Source of the DNA: Streptomyces sp. WAC06614
GTDB taxonomy: Bacteria > Actinomycetota > Actinomycetes > Streptomycetales > Streptomycetaceae
Assembly (NCBI RefSeq): GCF_003949795.1
Contig: NZ_RPRY01000029.1
Coordinates: 1 to 39,844 of the forward strand
DNA: 39,844 nucleotides
Direction: 5' to 3'
Below the pieces are notes generated by a model that worked only from the letters and a program-made list of their open reading frames with translations, was not told the DNA's origin and made no database searches. How positions within the stretch are numbered: position 1 is the first letter of the stretch; each line of letters starts with the position of its first letter. Of this stretch, positions 1-9,470 are shown piece after piece. The position numbers and the translations under genes are program-made.

Positions 1-347
1 GCGCAGCGCAGGCCACGGAAGACCCAGGCGGGCGGGAGCCCTGGGGCGGCGGGGGCCCAGGCGGTCGCGGCCCACGCCGACGCCACCCCGCGCAGCGCAG
101 GCCACGGAAGACCCAGCCGCGCGGGAAGCCCCGAGCGGCGGGGGGGCCCAAGCAGACGCGGCCCACACCCACGCCACCCCGCGCAGCGCAGGCCACGGAA
201 GACCCAGCCGCGCGGGAAGCCCCGAGCGGCGGGGGGCCCAAGCGGTCGCGGCCCACGCCCACGCCACCCCGCGCAGCGCAGGCCACGGAAGACCCAGCCG
301 CGCGGGAAGCCCCGAGCGATGGGGGCGGGCGACCGCGGCCGACGCCG
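1..347. repeat. Tandem repeat, about four units of ~90 bp
   Basis: Units begin with GCGCAGCGCAGGCCACGGAA at positions 1, 90, 181 and 271, so the period is 89-91 bp. Units 2 and 3 are nearly identical; unit 1 differs in its middle and unit 4 degenerates after about 50 bp. The array probably continues beyond the left edge. I see no open frame that looks like a real protein across it. Bases 348-406 are GC-rich spacer up to the end of acpS. The sequence does not show whether it has a function; a variable-number repeat or slippage product is most likely. Confidence 0.9.
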
Positions 348-406
348 ACGCCGCGGTGGCCGCGGCCCGGCGGGCGCCGCCAGCCGTGGGAGCTCGCGAG
401 GGCCGG

Positions 407-775
407 TCAGCCCTCGGCGATGACCACGGCCGAGGCGACGCCCGCGTCGTGGCTCAGGGAGATGTGCCAGGAGGCCACGCCCAGTTCGGCCGCGCGTGCG
501 GCCACCGTGCCCGTCACGCGGAGCCTGGGGCGGCCGCTGTCCTCGACGTAGACCTCGGCGTCCGTCCACAGCAGGTTCCCCGGGGCGCCCAGGGCCTTGG
601 CCAAGGCCTCCTTGGCCGCGAAGCGGGCGGCCAAGGAGGCGATGCCGCGGCGTTCGCCGCTCGGCAGGAGGAGCTCGGTCGGGAGGAACAGCCGGTCCGC
701 GAGATGGGGCGTGCGCTCCATCGCCGCCGCGAACCGGTCGATCTCCGCCACGTCGATGCCTACGCCGACGATCAC
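407..775 (-). CDS. acpS: Holo-[acyl-carrier-protein] synthase AcpS
   Basis: This protein transfers the 4'-phosphopantetheine arm of coenzyme A to a serine of apo acyl carrier protein, activating it for fatty acid synthesis; it is cytosolic. The 122-residue length is normal for the group I trimeric family. The N-terminal [10 protein letters not shown] motif carries the magnesium-binding Asp8, and the ARFAAKEA motif carries Lys55 and Glu56. It lies 40 bp downstream of glmS on the same strand, so the two may be cotranscribed. It also fits functionally with coaA (3722-4717), which starts CoA synthesis. The ~90-bp tandem repeats lie directly downstream. Confidence 0.97.
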   Translation of the reverse strand: MIVGVGIDVAEIDRFAAAMERTPHLADRLFLPTELLLPSGERRGIASLAARFAAKEALAKALGAPGNLLWTDAEVYVEDSGRPRLRVTGTVAARAAELGVASWHISLSHDAGVASAVVIAEG

Positions 776-815
776 AGCACCTACCCCACAACCCGGGCTC
801 CGACCAGCCCTGTTC

Positions 816-2663
816 CTATTCCACCGTCACGGACTTCGCGAGATTACGCGGCTGGTCCACCTCGTTGCCCCGCGCCGTCGCCAGCTCGCACGCGAACACC
901 TGCAGCGGCACCGTCGCCACCAGCGGCTGGAGCAGGGTCGGGGTCGCCGGGATCCGCACCAGGTGGTCGGCGTACGGGACCACCGCCTCGTCGCCCTCCT
1001 CCGCGATCACGATCGTCCGCGCCCCCCGCGCCCGGATCTCCTGGATGTTCGAGACGATCTTGTCGTGCAGGATCGACCGCCCCCGCGGCGACGGTACGAC
1101 CACCACCACCGGCACGTCCTGCTCGATCAGCGCGATCGGCCCGTGCTTGAGCTCCCCGGCCGCGAAGCCCTCGGCGTGCATGTACGCCAGTTCCTTCAGC
1201 TTGAGCGCGCCCTCCAGGGCGACCGGATACCCCACGTGCCGCCCCAGGAACAGCACCGTGTTCTTCTCCGCCAGCGACCGCGCCAGCGCCCGTACCGGCT
1301 CCATCGTCTCCAGGACCCGCTCCACCGCGCCCTCGATCGCGGACAGTTCGCGGATGACCGCCCGGATCTCGTCGCCCCACTTGGTGCCCCGCACCTGCCC
1401 CAGGTACAACGCCACCAGGTAGCACGCCACGAGCTGGGTCAGGAACGCCTTCGTCGAGGCGACCGCCACCTCCGGGCCCGCGTGCGTGTACAGCACCGCG
1501 TCCGACTCCCGCGGGATCGTGGAGCCGTTGGTGTTGCAGATGGCCAGCACCTTGGCCCCCTGCTCGCGCGCGTGCCGCAGCGCCATCAGCGTGTCCATCG
1601 TCTCGCCGGACTGCGAGATGGCCACCACCAGTGTGCGCTGGTCCAGGATCGGGTCGCGGTAGCGGAACTCGCTGGCCAGTTCCGTCTCGCACGGGATCCG
1701 CGTCCAGTGCTCGATCGCCAGCTTGGCGATCAGCCCCGCGTGGTAGGCCGTCCCGCACGCCACCACCACGACCTTGTCGACCTCGCGCAGCACCGACGCG
1801 GGGATGCGCACCTCGTCCAGGCTGAGCGTGCCGCTGGCGTCGATCCGCCCGAGCAGCGTGTCGGCGACCGCCTTCGGCTGCTCGGCGATCTCCTTGAGCA
1901 TGAAGTAGTCGTAGCCGCCCTTCTCGGCGGCCGAGGCGTCCCAGTCCACGTGGTACGCCCGTACGTCGGCCGGGGCGCCGTCGAAGTCCGTCACGGTGAC
2001 CGCGTCCCGGCGCAGCTCGACGACCTGGTCCTGGCCGAGCTCGATGGCGGAGCGGGTGTGCTCGATGAACGCCGCCACGTCCGAGGCCAGGAAGTTCTCG
2101 CCCTCGCCGACGCCGACCACGAGCGGGGAGTTGCGCCGGGCGCCGACCACCACCTCCGGCTCGTCGGCGTGCACGGCCACGAGCGTGAACGCGCCCTCCA
2201 GGCGCCGGCAGACCTGCCGCATCGCCTCGGCGAGGTCCCCGGTGGAGGAGAAGCACTCGGCGACGAGGTGGGCGACGACCTCGGTGTCGGTCTCGGACTG
2301 GAGCAGGTGCCCACGGTCCGTCAGTTCCTCGCGCAGAGCGGCGAAGTTCTCGATGATGCCGTTGTGGACGACGGCGACGCGTCCCGCGTTGTCCAGGTGC
2401 GGGTGGGCGTTGACGTCGGTCGGCCCGCCGTGGGTGGCCCACCGGGTGTGGCCGATACCGGTGGATCCGGTCGGCAGCGGGCGGCCGACCAGGGCCTTTT
2501 CCAGGTTGACCAGTTTCCCGGCCTTCTTCGTGGCGGCCAGTCCGCCGTCGGCGAGGACCGCGACCCCGGCCGAGTCGTACCCGCGGTACTCCAGCCTCTT
2601 CAGTCCGGCGACGACCACATCGAGCGCAGACTGCGCTCCCACGTAACCCACAATTCCGCACAT
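816..2663 (-). CDS. glmS: Glutamine--fructose-6-phosphate aminotransferase GlmS
   Basis: GlmS makes glucosamine 6-phosphate from fructose 6-phosphate and glutamine, the first step towards UDP-GlcNAc for peptidoglycan. The 615-residue protein starts MCGIVGYVG, so Cys2 becomes the N-terminal nucleophile of the class II glutamine amidotransferase domain (to about residue 235). Two SIS sugar-isomerase domains follow (about 290-610), with SQSGETMDT and VASTKAF motifs, and it ends in the typical KSVTVE tail. GlmM, the next enzyme of the pathway, is encoded nearby at 5792-7150. No glmS ribozyme-like element can be seen in the short upstream region. Confidence 0.98.
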   Translation of the reverse strand: MCGIVGYVGAQSALDVVVAGLKRLEYRGYDSAGVAVLADGGLAATKKAGKLVNLEKALVGRPLPTGSTGIGHTRWATHGGPTDVNAHPHLDNAGRVAVVHNGIIENFAALREELTDRGHLLQSETDTEVVAHLVAECFSSTGDLAEAMRQVCRRLEGAFTLVAVHADEPEVVVGARRNSPLVVGVGEGENFLASDVAAFIEHTRSAIELGQDQVVELRRDAVTVTDFDGAPADVRAYHVDWDASAAEKGGYDYFMLKEIAEQPKAVADTLLGRIDASGTLSLDEVRIPASVLREVDKVVVVACGTAYHAGLIAKLAIEHWTRIPCETELASEFRYRDPILDQRTLVVAISQSGETMDTLMALRHAREQGAKVLAICNTNGSTIPRESDAVLYTHAGPEVAVASTKAFLTQLVACYLVALYLGQVRGTKWGDEIRAVIRELSAIEGAVERVLETMEPVRALARSLAEKNTVLFLGRHVGYPVALEGALKLKELAYMHAEGFAAGELKHGPIALIEQDVPVVVVVPSPRGRSILHDKIVSNIQEIRARGARTIVIAEEGDEAVVPYADHLVRIPATPTLLQPLVATVPLQVFACELATARGNEVDQPRNLAKSVTVE

Positions 2664-2717
2664 AGGCGGCAGCGTACGCCGAACCCGGGGCTGTGCCCCG
2701 TACCCGAACCAGACGAA

Positions 2718-2751
2718 AACCCCGCCCGGTGGACGTCACCGGACCGGGGTT
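2718..2751 (-). terminator. Rho-independent terminator after the lipoprotein gene
   Basis: An inverted repeat AACCCCG/CGGGGTT with a further CCGGTG/CACCGG inner stem forms a strong hairpin. On the minus strand it is followed by TTTTCG, giving a short U-tract. It lies 22 bp after the stop of the lipoprotein gene and ~55 bp before glmS, so it separates the two transcripts. Confidence 0.75.
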
Positions 2752-2773
2752 GACGGCGCGTCTGCCGGCAGGC

Positions 2774-3538
2774 TCAGCCGAGCTTCTTGACCTGGGCGTC
2801 GATCACGCTCTTGGGCTGCGTGGCCGTCGCACCGAAGGAGTAGAACGTGGCCAGCGCGTTGCCCTTGCGCACGACGACGAAGTGGGTGGTGGACTTGTCG
2901 CCGCCGTCCAGGTCCATGGTCAGGGTGAAGGCCGCGGCCTCGTCACCGGCGGCCACCGGGGCGCCCTGCTTGACGTCGAGGAACTTCACCTTGTCGCCGC
3001 CGTCGTCGACGGTGTAACCGCCGGCGCAGGCCGCCGCGGCCGTCTTGAGCGAGGCGAAGGCCTCCTCCGCGCCCTTGGCGTCGTACGAGCCGAGGGCGAC
3101 CATGGTCTGGTTGCCGGCGAGGGCCTCCAGGCCGGCCTTCAGCTTGTCCTCGGCCGAGGCGTTGGCGGGCAGCTCCTTCGGCTTGGCCTTGGTCACCGTA
3201 CGGCCGGAACCGGTCGGGGCGCCCACCTTCAGGCCGGACTGGGCCTGCATCAGCGGCTTGCAGTCGGCCTTGTCGACGGTGGCCTGGGCCGACTGGCCGG
3301 CGGCCTTGGCGGCGCCCTCCGCGGAGACCACCTGGTCGGGCAGGTCGGCCTGGGTGACGACGAGGGCGGTGACCTCGGCATCGGTCTTCCCCTTGGCCGC
3401 CGGCGCGGCGGAGGTGGCGGCGGACTTGGGCTCGTCCTTCTTGTCGGCCGGCTTGTCCGAGCCGCACGCGGTGGCCAGCAGGGCCAGCGAGACGGCGGAA
3501 ACGGTGACGGCGGAGCGACGGACGACGGTGTGACGCAC
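2774..3538 (-). CDS. Putative secreted lipoprotein of unknown function
   Basis: I do not recognise a named family. I chose the GTG at 3538 because a GGGGGG ribosome-binding stretch precedes it and it puts an Arg-rich n-region directly before the signal peptide. The N-terminus has positively charged residues, a hydrophobic segment (about 8-20), then LLATAC followed by GSDK, a lipobox with the lipidated cysteine near residue 24. A Lys/Ala/Asp-rich linker leads to a ~210-residue exported domain. The product (254 aa) should be anchored outside the cytoplasmic membrane. The gene is divergent from coaA and ends in its own terminator, so it is probably monocistronic. Confidence 0.88.
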   Translation of the reverse strand: MRHTVVRRSAVTVSAVSLALLATACGSDKPADKKDEPKSAATSAAPAAKGKTDAEVTALVVTQADLPDQVVSAEGAAKAAGQSAQATVDKADCKPLMQAQSGLKVGAPTGSGRTVTKAKPKELPANASAEDKLKAGLEALAGNQTMVALGSYDAKGAEEAFASLKTAAAACAGGYTVDDGGDKVKFLDVKQGAPVAAGDEAAAFTLTMDLDGGDKSTTHFVVVRKGNALATFYSFGATATQPKSVIDAQVKKLG

Positions 3539-3721
3539 GGTGGAATCCCCCCAGGAACGGCAATGGCCCGGCAAAATCTACCGGGCGGTACCGCCGAAAG
3601 ATCAGGGATCTTCACGCCATGTACCCATCGTGACCGACACGAGACCGCCGTGTCACCGAGCCGTCGCCCACGTGACCGACCCCACGACCCACAAGCCGCC
3701 CGGACCGCCGACAATGACGGT
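3539..3721. promoter_or_regulatory. Divergent intergenic region between the lipoprotein gene and coaA
   Basis: This 183-bp gap must hold the start signals of both divergent genes. It contains the perfect 12-bp palindrome GGCGGTACCGCC (3584-3595), a plausible operator. A TAGATT box (minus strand, 3575-3580) could be the -10 of the lipoprotein gene, but I see no convincing -35. The coaA side is not assigned. Confidence 0.4.
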
Positions 3722-4717
3722 GTGATCACTTCGCCGCCACGAAGCACAACGGCCCGCCCCCGCCCCGAGGGCTCGCCGTACGTCGACCTCACCCGCGCCG
3801 AGTGGAGCGCGCTGCGCGACCGGACCCCGCTGCCGCTGACCGCGGCGGAGGTCGAGCGGCTGCGCGGCCTCGGCGACGTCATCGACCTCGACGAGGTGCG
3901 CGACGTCTACCTGCCGCTGTCCCGGCTGCTGAACCTCTACGTCGGGGCCACCAGCAACCTGCGCGGCGCCCTGAACACCTTCCTCGGCGACGCCGGCAAC
4001 GGCCACGGCGCCCAGACCGGCACCCCCTTCGTCATAGGCGTCGCCGGCTCCGTGGCCGTCGGCAAGTCCACCGTGGCCCGCCTGCTCCAGGCGCTGCTGG
4101 CCCGCTGGCCCGAGCACCCGCGGGTGGAGCTGGTCACCACCGACGGCTTCCTGTACCCGATGAAGGAGCTCCAGGAGCGCGGGCTGGTCTCCCGCAAGGG
4201 CTTCCCCGAGTCCTACGACCGGCGTGCCCTCACCCGGTTCGTCGCCGACATCAAGGCGGGCAAGGAGGAGGTCAGCGCCCCGGTCTACTCCCACCTGATC
4301 TACGACATCGTCCCCGGCGAGCGGCTCGTCGTGCGCCGGCCGGACATCCTGATCGTGGAGGGGCTGAACGTGCTCCAGCCGGCCCTGCCCGGTAAGGACG
4401 GCCGTACCCGGGTCGGGCTCGCGGACTTCTTCGACTTCTCCGTGTACGTCGACGCCCGGCCCGAGGACATCGAGCGCTGGTACCTCAACCGGTTCCGCAA
4501 GCTGCGCGAGACCGCGTTCCAGAATCCTTTCTCCTACTTCCGCAAGTACACCCAGGTCTCCGAGGAGGAGGCCATGGAGTACGCCCGGACCACCTGGCGG
4601 ACCATCAACCGGCCCAACCTGCTGGAGAACGTCGCCCCCACCCGCGGGCGCGCCAACCTGATCATCCGCAAGGGCCCCGACCACAAGGTGCAACGCCTCA
4701 GCCTGCGCAAGCTCTGA
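3722..4717 (+). CDS. coaA: Type I pantothenate kinase CoaA
   Basis: CoaA phosphorylates pantothenate with ATP, the first and usually rate-limiting step of coenzyme A synthesis. The P-loop [12 protein letters not shown] lies at about residues 106-117. It is followed by the family features [16 protein letters not shown] and EGLNVLQ, and by [10 protein letters not shown] chose GTG at 3722 because it gives 331 residues, close to the usual family length, and keeps the [10 protein letters not shown] region at about residue 19. The open frame itself extends far upstream without a family match. It is divergent from the lipoprotein gene, and the DUF389 gene follows 53 bp downstream. Confidence 0.95.
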   Translation: MITSPPRSTTARPRPEGSPYVDLTRAEWSALRDRTPLPLTAAEVERLRGLGDVIDLDEVRDVYLPLSRLLNLYVGATSNLRGALNTFLGDAGNGHGAQTGTPFVIGVAGSVAVGKSTVARLLQALLARWPEHPRVELVTTDGFLYPMKELQERGLVSRKGFPESYDRRALTRFVADIKAGKEEVSAPVYSHLIYDIVPGERLVVRRPDILIVEGLNVLQPALPGKDGRTRVGLADFFDFSVYVDARPEDIERWYLNRFRKLRETAFQNPFSYFRKYTQVSEEEAMEYARTTWRTINRPNLLENVAPTRGRANLIIRKGPDHKVQRLSLRKL

Positions 4718-4770
4718 GCCGCCGTCGGTGCCGGGCCGCCCTCGGCCCCGGGCCTCCGTAAGCTCGGAGG

Positions 4771-5727
4771 ATGCTGCATCTGAGGCTGATCACCCCGCCC
4801 GACCGGACGGAGGCGGTGACCGAGGTCATCGCGTCGACCGTCGGGACCACCCATCTGGTGGTCCTGCCCGGCGCCGCCCGGGAGCCGCAGGGCGACCTCG
4901 TCCTGTGCGACGTGGCCCGGGAGGCCGGCGACGAGCTGCTGCACGAGCTGCGGCTGCTGGGCATCGACCGGGACGGCTCGATCGCCGTCGAGCACATCGA
5001 CCTGTCGCTGTCGAAGCGCGCCGACGCGGCCGAGGAGGAGGCGCCCGGCGAGCCGGCGGACGCGGTGATCTGGGAGCAGCTCGCGGAGTCCACCCACGAG
5101 GAGTCCACCCTCACCATCACCTACGCCGCGTTCATGATCCTCGCCACGATGATCGCGGCCTGCGGCGTGGTCCTGGACAACGCGATCCTCATCGTGGGCG
5201 CGATGGCGGTCGGCCCCGAGTTCGGGCCGCTGGCCGGGGTGTGCACCGGCCTGGTCCAGCGCCGGCCCCGGCTGGCCGCGCGGTCGCTCGCGGCCCTGCT
5301 GATCGGCTTCGCGGCGGCCATCGTGGCGACCACCGCCTTCAGCCTGGTGATGAACGCCCTCGGGCTGTTCCACGTGGGCATGCTGGACGACCCGCGGCCC
5401 AACACCGCCTTCATCTGGCAGCCGGACCCGTTCTCGTTCGTGGTGGCCGTGCTCGCCGGCACCGCCGGGATGCTCTCGCTGACCTCGGCCCGGTCCGGCG
5501 CCCTGGTGGGCGTGGCCATCTCGGTGACCACCGTCCCGGCCGCCGCCAACGCCGCCGTCGCCCTGGCCTACGGGCAGCTCGGCCAGATGTGGGGCTCGGC
5601 CGAGCAGCTCCTGCTGAACCTGGCCGGGATCATGATCGCCGGGGTGCTCACGCTCTACGCCTGGAAGGCGTTGTGGCGCACCCAGCGCGGCCGGTGGAAG
5701 CGGCAGCGGCCCCTCCCCCGGGGCTGA
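4771..5727 (+). CDS. DUF389 family integral membrane protein
   Basis: The 318-residue protein matches the DUF389 membrane family, whose function is unknown. A soluble N-terminal ~105 residues starts MLHLRLITP. Hydrophobic segments follow: TYAAFMILATMIAACGVVLD, an ILIVGAMAVGPEFGPLAG turn-rich segment, and helices near 170-200, 225-285 and 290-310. GPEFGPLAG is the conserved family patch. GGAGG abuts the ATG with almost no spacer, so initiation may be weak or coupled to coaA translation, which ends 53 bp upstream on the same strand. It converges on glmM with no clear terminator in the 64-bp gap. Confidence 0.88.
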   Translation: MLHLRLITPPDRTEAVTEVIASTVGTTHLVVLPGAAREPQGDLVLCDVAREAGDELLHELRLLGIDRDGSIAVEHIDLSLSKRADAAEEEAPGEPADAVIWEQLAESTHEESTLTITYAAFMILATMIAACGVVLDNAILIVGAMAVGPEFGPLAGVCTGLVQRRPRLAARSLAALLIGFAAAIVATTAFSLVMNALGLFHVGMLDDPRPNTAFIWQPDPFSFVVAVLAGTAGMLSLTSARSGALVGVAISVTTVPAAANAAVALAYGQLGQMWGSAEQLLLNLAGIMIAGVLTLYAWKALWRTQRGRWKRQRPLPRG

Positions 5728-5791
5728 ACCGGGACAGGGGCCGCGACACGACCGGGGCCGACCGGCCCAGGACCGAGCGGCCCAGGGCGGA

Positions 5792-7150
5792 CTAGCCCAG
5801 GGCGGACTTCACCACGTCCGCGAGCCGGCCGGCGACCGCGCGGGCCTGCTCGATGTCGGAGGCCTCGACCATCACCCGTACGAGCGGCTCGGTGCCGGAG
5901 GGGCGCAGCAGCACCCGCCCGGTGCTGCCCAGCTCCCGCTCGGCCTCCGCGACCGCGGCGGCCAGCTCGGCGGAGGTGCCGACCCGGCTCTTGTCCACGT
6001 CCGGCACGTTGATCAGGACCTGCGGCAGCCGCTCCATGACACCCGCCAGCTCGGCCAGCGAGCGGCCGGTGGCCGCGACCCGGGCCGCCAGCATCAGGCC
6101 GGTCAGTGTGCCGTCACCGGTCGTGGCGTGGTCGAGGATGATCACGTGGCCGGACTGCTCGCCGCCCAGCGCGTAGCCGTGCTCCTTCATCGACTCCAGC
6201 ACGTAGCGGTCGCCGACGCCGGTCTGGACGACCTCGATGCCCTCGCGCTCCATGGCCAGCTTGAAGCCGAGGTTCGACATGACCGTGGCGACCACGGTGT
6301 TCTTGCGCAGCTGCCCGGCGTCGCGCAGCGCCAGCGCCAGCACGCACAGGATCTGGTCGCCGTCGATCTCCGCGCCGGAGGCGTCCACGGCCAGGCACCG
6401 GTCGGCGTCCCCGTCGTGGGCGATGCCCAGGTCGGCGCCGTGCTCGACCACGGCCCGCCGGAGCTGGTCCAGGTGGGTGGAGCCGCAGCCGTCGTTGATG
6501 TTCAGGCCGTCCGGCTCGGCGCCGATGGTGACGACCTCGGCCCCGGCCCGTGCGAACGCCTCGGGCGAGACCCGGGCGGCCGCGCCGTGCGCCTCGTCCA
6601 GGACGATCTTCAGCCCGTCCAGGCGGCCCGGCAGGACGCCGATCAGGTGGGCGACGTAGCGGTCGAAGCCCTCGTCGTAGTCGGTGACCCGGCCCACGCC
6701 GGCGCCGGTCGGACGGTCCCACGGCGCGCCGGTGCGGTGCTCCTCGTAGACCGACTCGATCCGGTCCTCCAGCTCGTCGGCCAGCTTGTGGCCACCGCGC
6801 GCGAAGAACTTGATCCCGTTGTCGGGCATCGCGTTGTGGCTGGCGGAGAGCATGACACCGAGGTCGGCGCCCAGCGCACCGGTGAGGTACGCCACCGCCG
6901 GGGTGGGCAGCACACCGACGCGCAGGACGTCCACGCCCGCGCTCGCCAGACCCGCGACGACCGCGGCCTCCAGGAACTCGCCCGAGGCACGGGGATCGCG
7001 GCCGACCACGGCGGTCGCCCGGTGGCCCTCGAAGGTGCCCGCTTCGGCGAGCACATGGGCGGCCGCCACGGAGAGGCCGAGCGCCAGCTCGGCCGTCAGA
7101 TCCGCGTTGGCGACACCGCGTACACCGTCCGTGCCGAAGAGTCGTCCCAC
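5792..7150 (-). CDS. glmM: Phosphoglucosamine mutase GlmM
   Basis: GlmM interconverts glucosamine 6-phosphate and glucosamine 1-phosphate, the step after GlmS on the way to UDP-GlcNAc. Motifs of the alpha-D-phosphohexomutase family are all present: SASHN at 102-106 with the phosphorylated Ser104, DGDADR at 246-251 for metal binding, and RPSGTEP near the C-terminus for substrate phosphate binding. I chose the GTG at 7150 (452 aa) because GGAGGA lies about 8 nt upstream and the product then starts with the conserved [11 protein letters not shown]. Downstream of rpsI, with a hairpin in between, it probably has at least partly independent expression. Confidence 0.97.
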   Translation of the reverse strand: MGRLFGTDGVRGVANADLTAELALGLSVAAAHVLAEAGTFEGHRATAVVGRDPRASGEFLEAAVVAGLASAGVDVLRVGVLPTPAVAYLTGALGADLGVMLSASHNAMPDNGIKFFARGGHKLADELEDRIESVYEEHRTGAPWDRPTGAGVGRVTDYDEGFDRYVAHLIGVLPGRLDGLKIVLDEAHGAAARVSPEAFARAGAEVVTIGAEPDGLNINDGCGSTHLDQLRRAVVEHGADLGIAHDGDADRCLAVDASGAEIDGDQILCVLALALRDAGQLRKNTVVATVMSNLGFKLAMEREGIEVVQTGVGDRYVLESMKEHGYALGGEQSGHVIILDHATTGDGTLTGLMLAARVAATGRSLAELAGVMERLPQVLINVPDVDKSRVGTSAELAAAVAEAERELGSTGRVLLRPSGTEPLVRVMVEASDIEQARAVAGRLADVVKSALG

Positions 7151-7234
7151 TGTTGTCCTCCGAGTTCGCGCTGAGTACATCGTTGTACGAAGCCGCTGGC
7201 CGCGTGACAGGTATGTGCCGCTGACAGCGGTAAA

Positions 7235-7279
7235 CGAACCGCCCCGGACAGCACAGAGTGTGCCGCCGGGGCGGATTCG
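7235..7279 (-). terminator. Long hairpin after rpsI
   Basis: CGAACCGCCCCGG pairs with CCGGGGCGGATTCG (one bulged base), and an inner GCACA/TGTGC stem extends it. It lies 20 bp beyond the rpsI stop and ~85 bp before glmM on the same strand. There is little U-tract, so it may attenuate rather than fully stop transcription. Confidence 0.7.
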
Positions 7280-7299
7280 TGCAGAGCAGCAGGCGGAGA

Positions 7300-7812
7300 T
7301 TAGCGCTTGCTGTACTGCGGAGCCTTGCGGGCCTTCTTGAGACCGGCCTTCTTGCGCTCGACCGCACGGTCGTCGCGGGAGAGGAAGCCGGCCTTCTTCA
7401 GCGGGCCGCGGTTGTTGTCCACGTCCGCCTCGTTGAGGGCGCGGGCCACACCGAGGCGCAGGGCGCCGGCCTGGCCGGAGACGCCGCCACCCGCGATGCG
7501 GGCGATGACGTCGTAGCGGTTGTCGAGCTCGAGCACCTTGAAGGGCTCGTTGACTTCCTGCTGGTGCACCTTGTTGGGGAAGTAGTCCTCAAGGGTGCGA
7601 CCGTTGATCTTCCACTTGCCGGTGCCCGGGACGATCCGGACGCGGGCGATGGCGTTCTTGCGACGGCCCAGGCCGGCGGCCGGCTGCGGGTCGCCGAAGC
7701 GGGACGCCAGGGACTCGGAGGTGTAGTCACCCTCCGGAGCGTCCGACTCGAAGGTGGTGACGGCGTCGTAGTTCTCGTCGCCCTCGAAGGTCTCGACGGT
7801 GGTCTCGGCCAC
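7300..7812 (-). CDS. rpsI: 30S ribosomal protein S9
   Basis: S9 is a small-subunit head protein whose basic C-terminal tail reaches the P-site tRNA. The product is 170 aa against about 130 in E. coli; the extra length is an acidic, Thr/Glu-rich N-terminal extension of about 40 residues that is common in actinomycetes. The conserved core has [20 protein letters not shown] and [10 protein letters not shown], and it ends QYSKR. It follows rplM by 42 bp, the usual L13-S9 pair. Confidence 0.98.
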   Translation of the reverse strand: MAETTVETFEGDENYDAVTTFESDAPEGDYTSESLASRFGDPQPAAGLGRRKNAIARVRIVPGTGKWKINGRTLEDYFPNKVHQQEVNEPFKVLELDNRYDVIARIAGGGVSGQAGALRLGVARALNEADVDNNRGPLKKAGFLSRDDRAVERKKAGLKKARKAPQYSKR

Positions 7813-7854
7813 GATTCTCCTCAGAATTCTTTTCGTCTTAGGGGGTGGCCGGGA

Positions 7855-8298
7855 TTACTGCGCGACCTGGGTGATCTCGAACGGCACCGGCTGCTGGGCA
7901 GCGTGCGGGTGCTGGTCGCCCGAGTAGACCTTCAGCTTCGAGAGCATCTGACGGCCCAGGGAGTTCTTCGGGAGCATGCCCTTGACGGCCTTCTCGACGG
8001 CCTTCTCCGGGTTGTTCGCGAGCAGGTCGTCGTAGCGGACGCTGCGCAGACCGCCCGGGTAGCCGGAGTGGCGGTACGCCATCTTCTGCTCACGCTTGTT
8101 GCCGGACAGGTGAACCTTGTCGGCGTTGATGACGATGACGAAGTCGCCCATGTCCATGTGGGGGGCGTAGGTCGGCTTGTGCTTACCCCGCAGGAGGGCA
8201 GCGGCCTGGGTCGCCAGACGGCCGAGGACAACGTCCTGGGCGTCAATGACGAGCCACTGGCGCGAGATGTCGCCGGGCTTGGGGCTGAACGTACGCAC
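7855..8298 (-). CDS. rplM: 50S ribosomal protein L13
   Basis: L13 is an early-assembling large-subunit protein, 147 aa, the normal length. It starts at GTG (8298), with GAAGG a little upstream. The family signature [12 protein letters not shown] is near the N-terminus and [11 protein letters not shown] in the middle. It is the first gene of the rplM-rpsI transcript, with a leader of about 200 nt from the promoter at 8507-8536. Confidence 0.98.
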   Translation of the reverse strand: MRTFSPKPGDISRQWLVIDAQDVVLGRLATQAAALLRGKHKPTYAPHMDMGDFVIVINADKVHLSGNKREQKMAYRHSGYPGGLRSVRYDDLLANNPEKAVEKAVKGMLPKNSLGRQMLSKLKVYSGDQHPHAAQQPVPFEITQVAQ

Positions 8299-8506
8299 GG
8301 GTCGTATGCCTTCGCTTCTTCAGTGGTGGGTTCCCCTGGGCTGGCCCGGGGGACGGGTCCTGACAAAGGTCACCACGGACGATCACGACAGCCCTGGTGC
8401 CCTCCGGGGACGCAACCCGTGAGCACCGCTGGTCATCGGCCCGGTGGACCGGCGTAAGGGCCCTTTCACGTGAGAATGAACAAGCCAATACGCATAACGA
8501 ACCAGC

Positions 8507-8536
8507 AGAATACCCGCGCTGCCCCGGACGGGTCAA
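8507..8536 (-). promoter_or_regulatory. Vegetative (HrdB-type) promoter of rplM-rpsI
   Basis: On the minus strand TTGACC (-35, 8531-8536) and TATTCT (-10, 8507-8512) are separated by 18 bp, close to the TTGACA/TATAAT consensus of the principal sigma factor. Transcription would start near 8500, giving a ~200-nt leader (8299-8500). I see no defined structure in that leader. Confidence 0.75.
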
Positions 8537-8550
8537 AACGACGGAGTGGA

Positions 8551-9445
8551 TCAGGCCGCCGGGGCCCGCTCCTCGTCGTGTGCGGCACCTGCCGTTCGTT
8601 CGTCTTCCAGGTTAACCCCCGGCGCCGCCAGGCACCGCCGGGCCAGCGCCCCCGCCAGCCCGCACAGGGCCCAGAAGTCCTCGAACGCCCGCCAGTGCCG
8701 GTCCAGCAGCGACGGCCCCGGGATCCCCGCCACCTGCGGCGCCAGCCCCGCCCAGAACCAGGGCGACCGGGCCGCCGAACCCTCCCGCACCACCGAGGCC
8801 AGCAGCAGCGGCAGCACCACCAGGAGGTAGTGGTCGAACGAAGGACGGGACACCAGGAATGCGGCGAGCATCACCATGCAGGCCGTCTCCACCAGCCGCT
8901 GCTGCCCCTGGTCCACCTCGGCCGTCACCGGCCGCCGCCACCGTCCACCGGCCCCGATGGGCCAGCAGCAGGGCCACCGGCAGGGCCGCCGCCGACACCG
9001 AGGTCCAGTTCCCGATCAGCACCAGGTTCAGGTACGGGCTGTACAGCGCGGCCAGCACCCCCCAGCCGCCCACCGCGAACCGCGACCGCACCGGCATCCC
9101 GAACAGCCGCAGGGCCGCCCACCAGCCCGCCGCGAGCAGCGCCGACATCACCAGCGGCAGCACCCAGCGCAGCACCGGCGTGGGCAGCAGCGCCTCCGGC
9201 ACCGCCAGCAGCACCGCGCTCGGCAGGTACAGGAACCGCTTGTCCTCGTACGGCGAGACCCCGTCCAGCAACGCGTCCGCGGCCTTGACCACGAACGCGT
9301 TGTCCGAGCCGCCGTTCTCCCGCAGGCTCGTCGACACCGCCACGGTGAGCACCGCCAGCAGCGCCACGACCCACCAGGAACGCGGCGCCGGAGCGAGCAG
9401 CCGGCCGAGCACCCGGTCCCAGGAACCCCGCCTGACCCGTCTCAT
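8551..9445 (-). pseudogene. Decayed GT87/DUF2029-type membrane glycosyltransferase
   Basis: Two frames on the minus strand together resemble the actinobacterial polyprenyl-phosphate-mannose-dependent glycosyltransferase family (GT87, DUF2029). The first frame (from ATG 9445) encodes membrane helices with SPYEDKRFLYLPSAVL and LVLIGNWTSVS up to about 8940. The frame then loses hydrophobicity. From about 8930 the reading shifts by one base and continues with LAAFLVSRPSFDHYLLVVLP to the stop at 8551. The two parts total about 300 residues against roughly 400 for the family, and the middle third, with its Lys-Pro region, is absent. I infer an out-of-frame internal deletion. A sequencing error alone would not explain the missing segment. 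Confidence 0.72.
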
Positions 9446-9470
9446 GGGGCCAGATGCTAGCGGCCGGACC

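Noticed and set aside
1..347. Possible CRISPR array at the left edge
   Set aside because: The repeat unit is ~90 bp with no short constant repeat separated by unique spacers, and no cas genes are nearby.
2664..2773. glmS ribozyme or riboswitch before glmS
   Set aside because: The gap is only ~110 bp and is mostly the terminator of the lipoprotein gene; no ribozyme core is recognisable, and such ribozymes are mainly known from Firmicutes.
816..4717. Several long plus-strand frames over glmS and the lipoprotein gene
   Set aside because: They are Arg/Pro/Gly-rich, lack family motifs and are antisense to clear genes.
8551..9445. Programmed frameshift joining two halves of the glycosyltransferase
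   Set aside because: No slippery sequence is evident at the junction and a central family segment is missing, so deletion explains it better.
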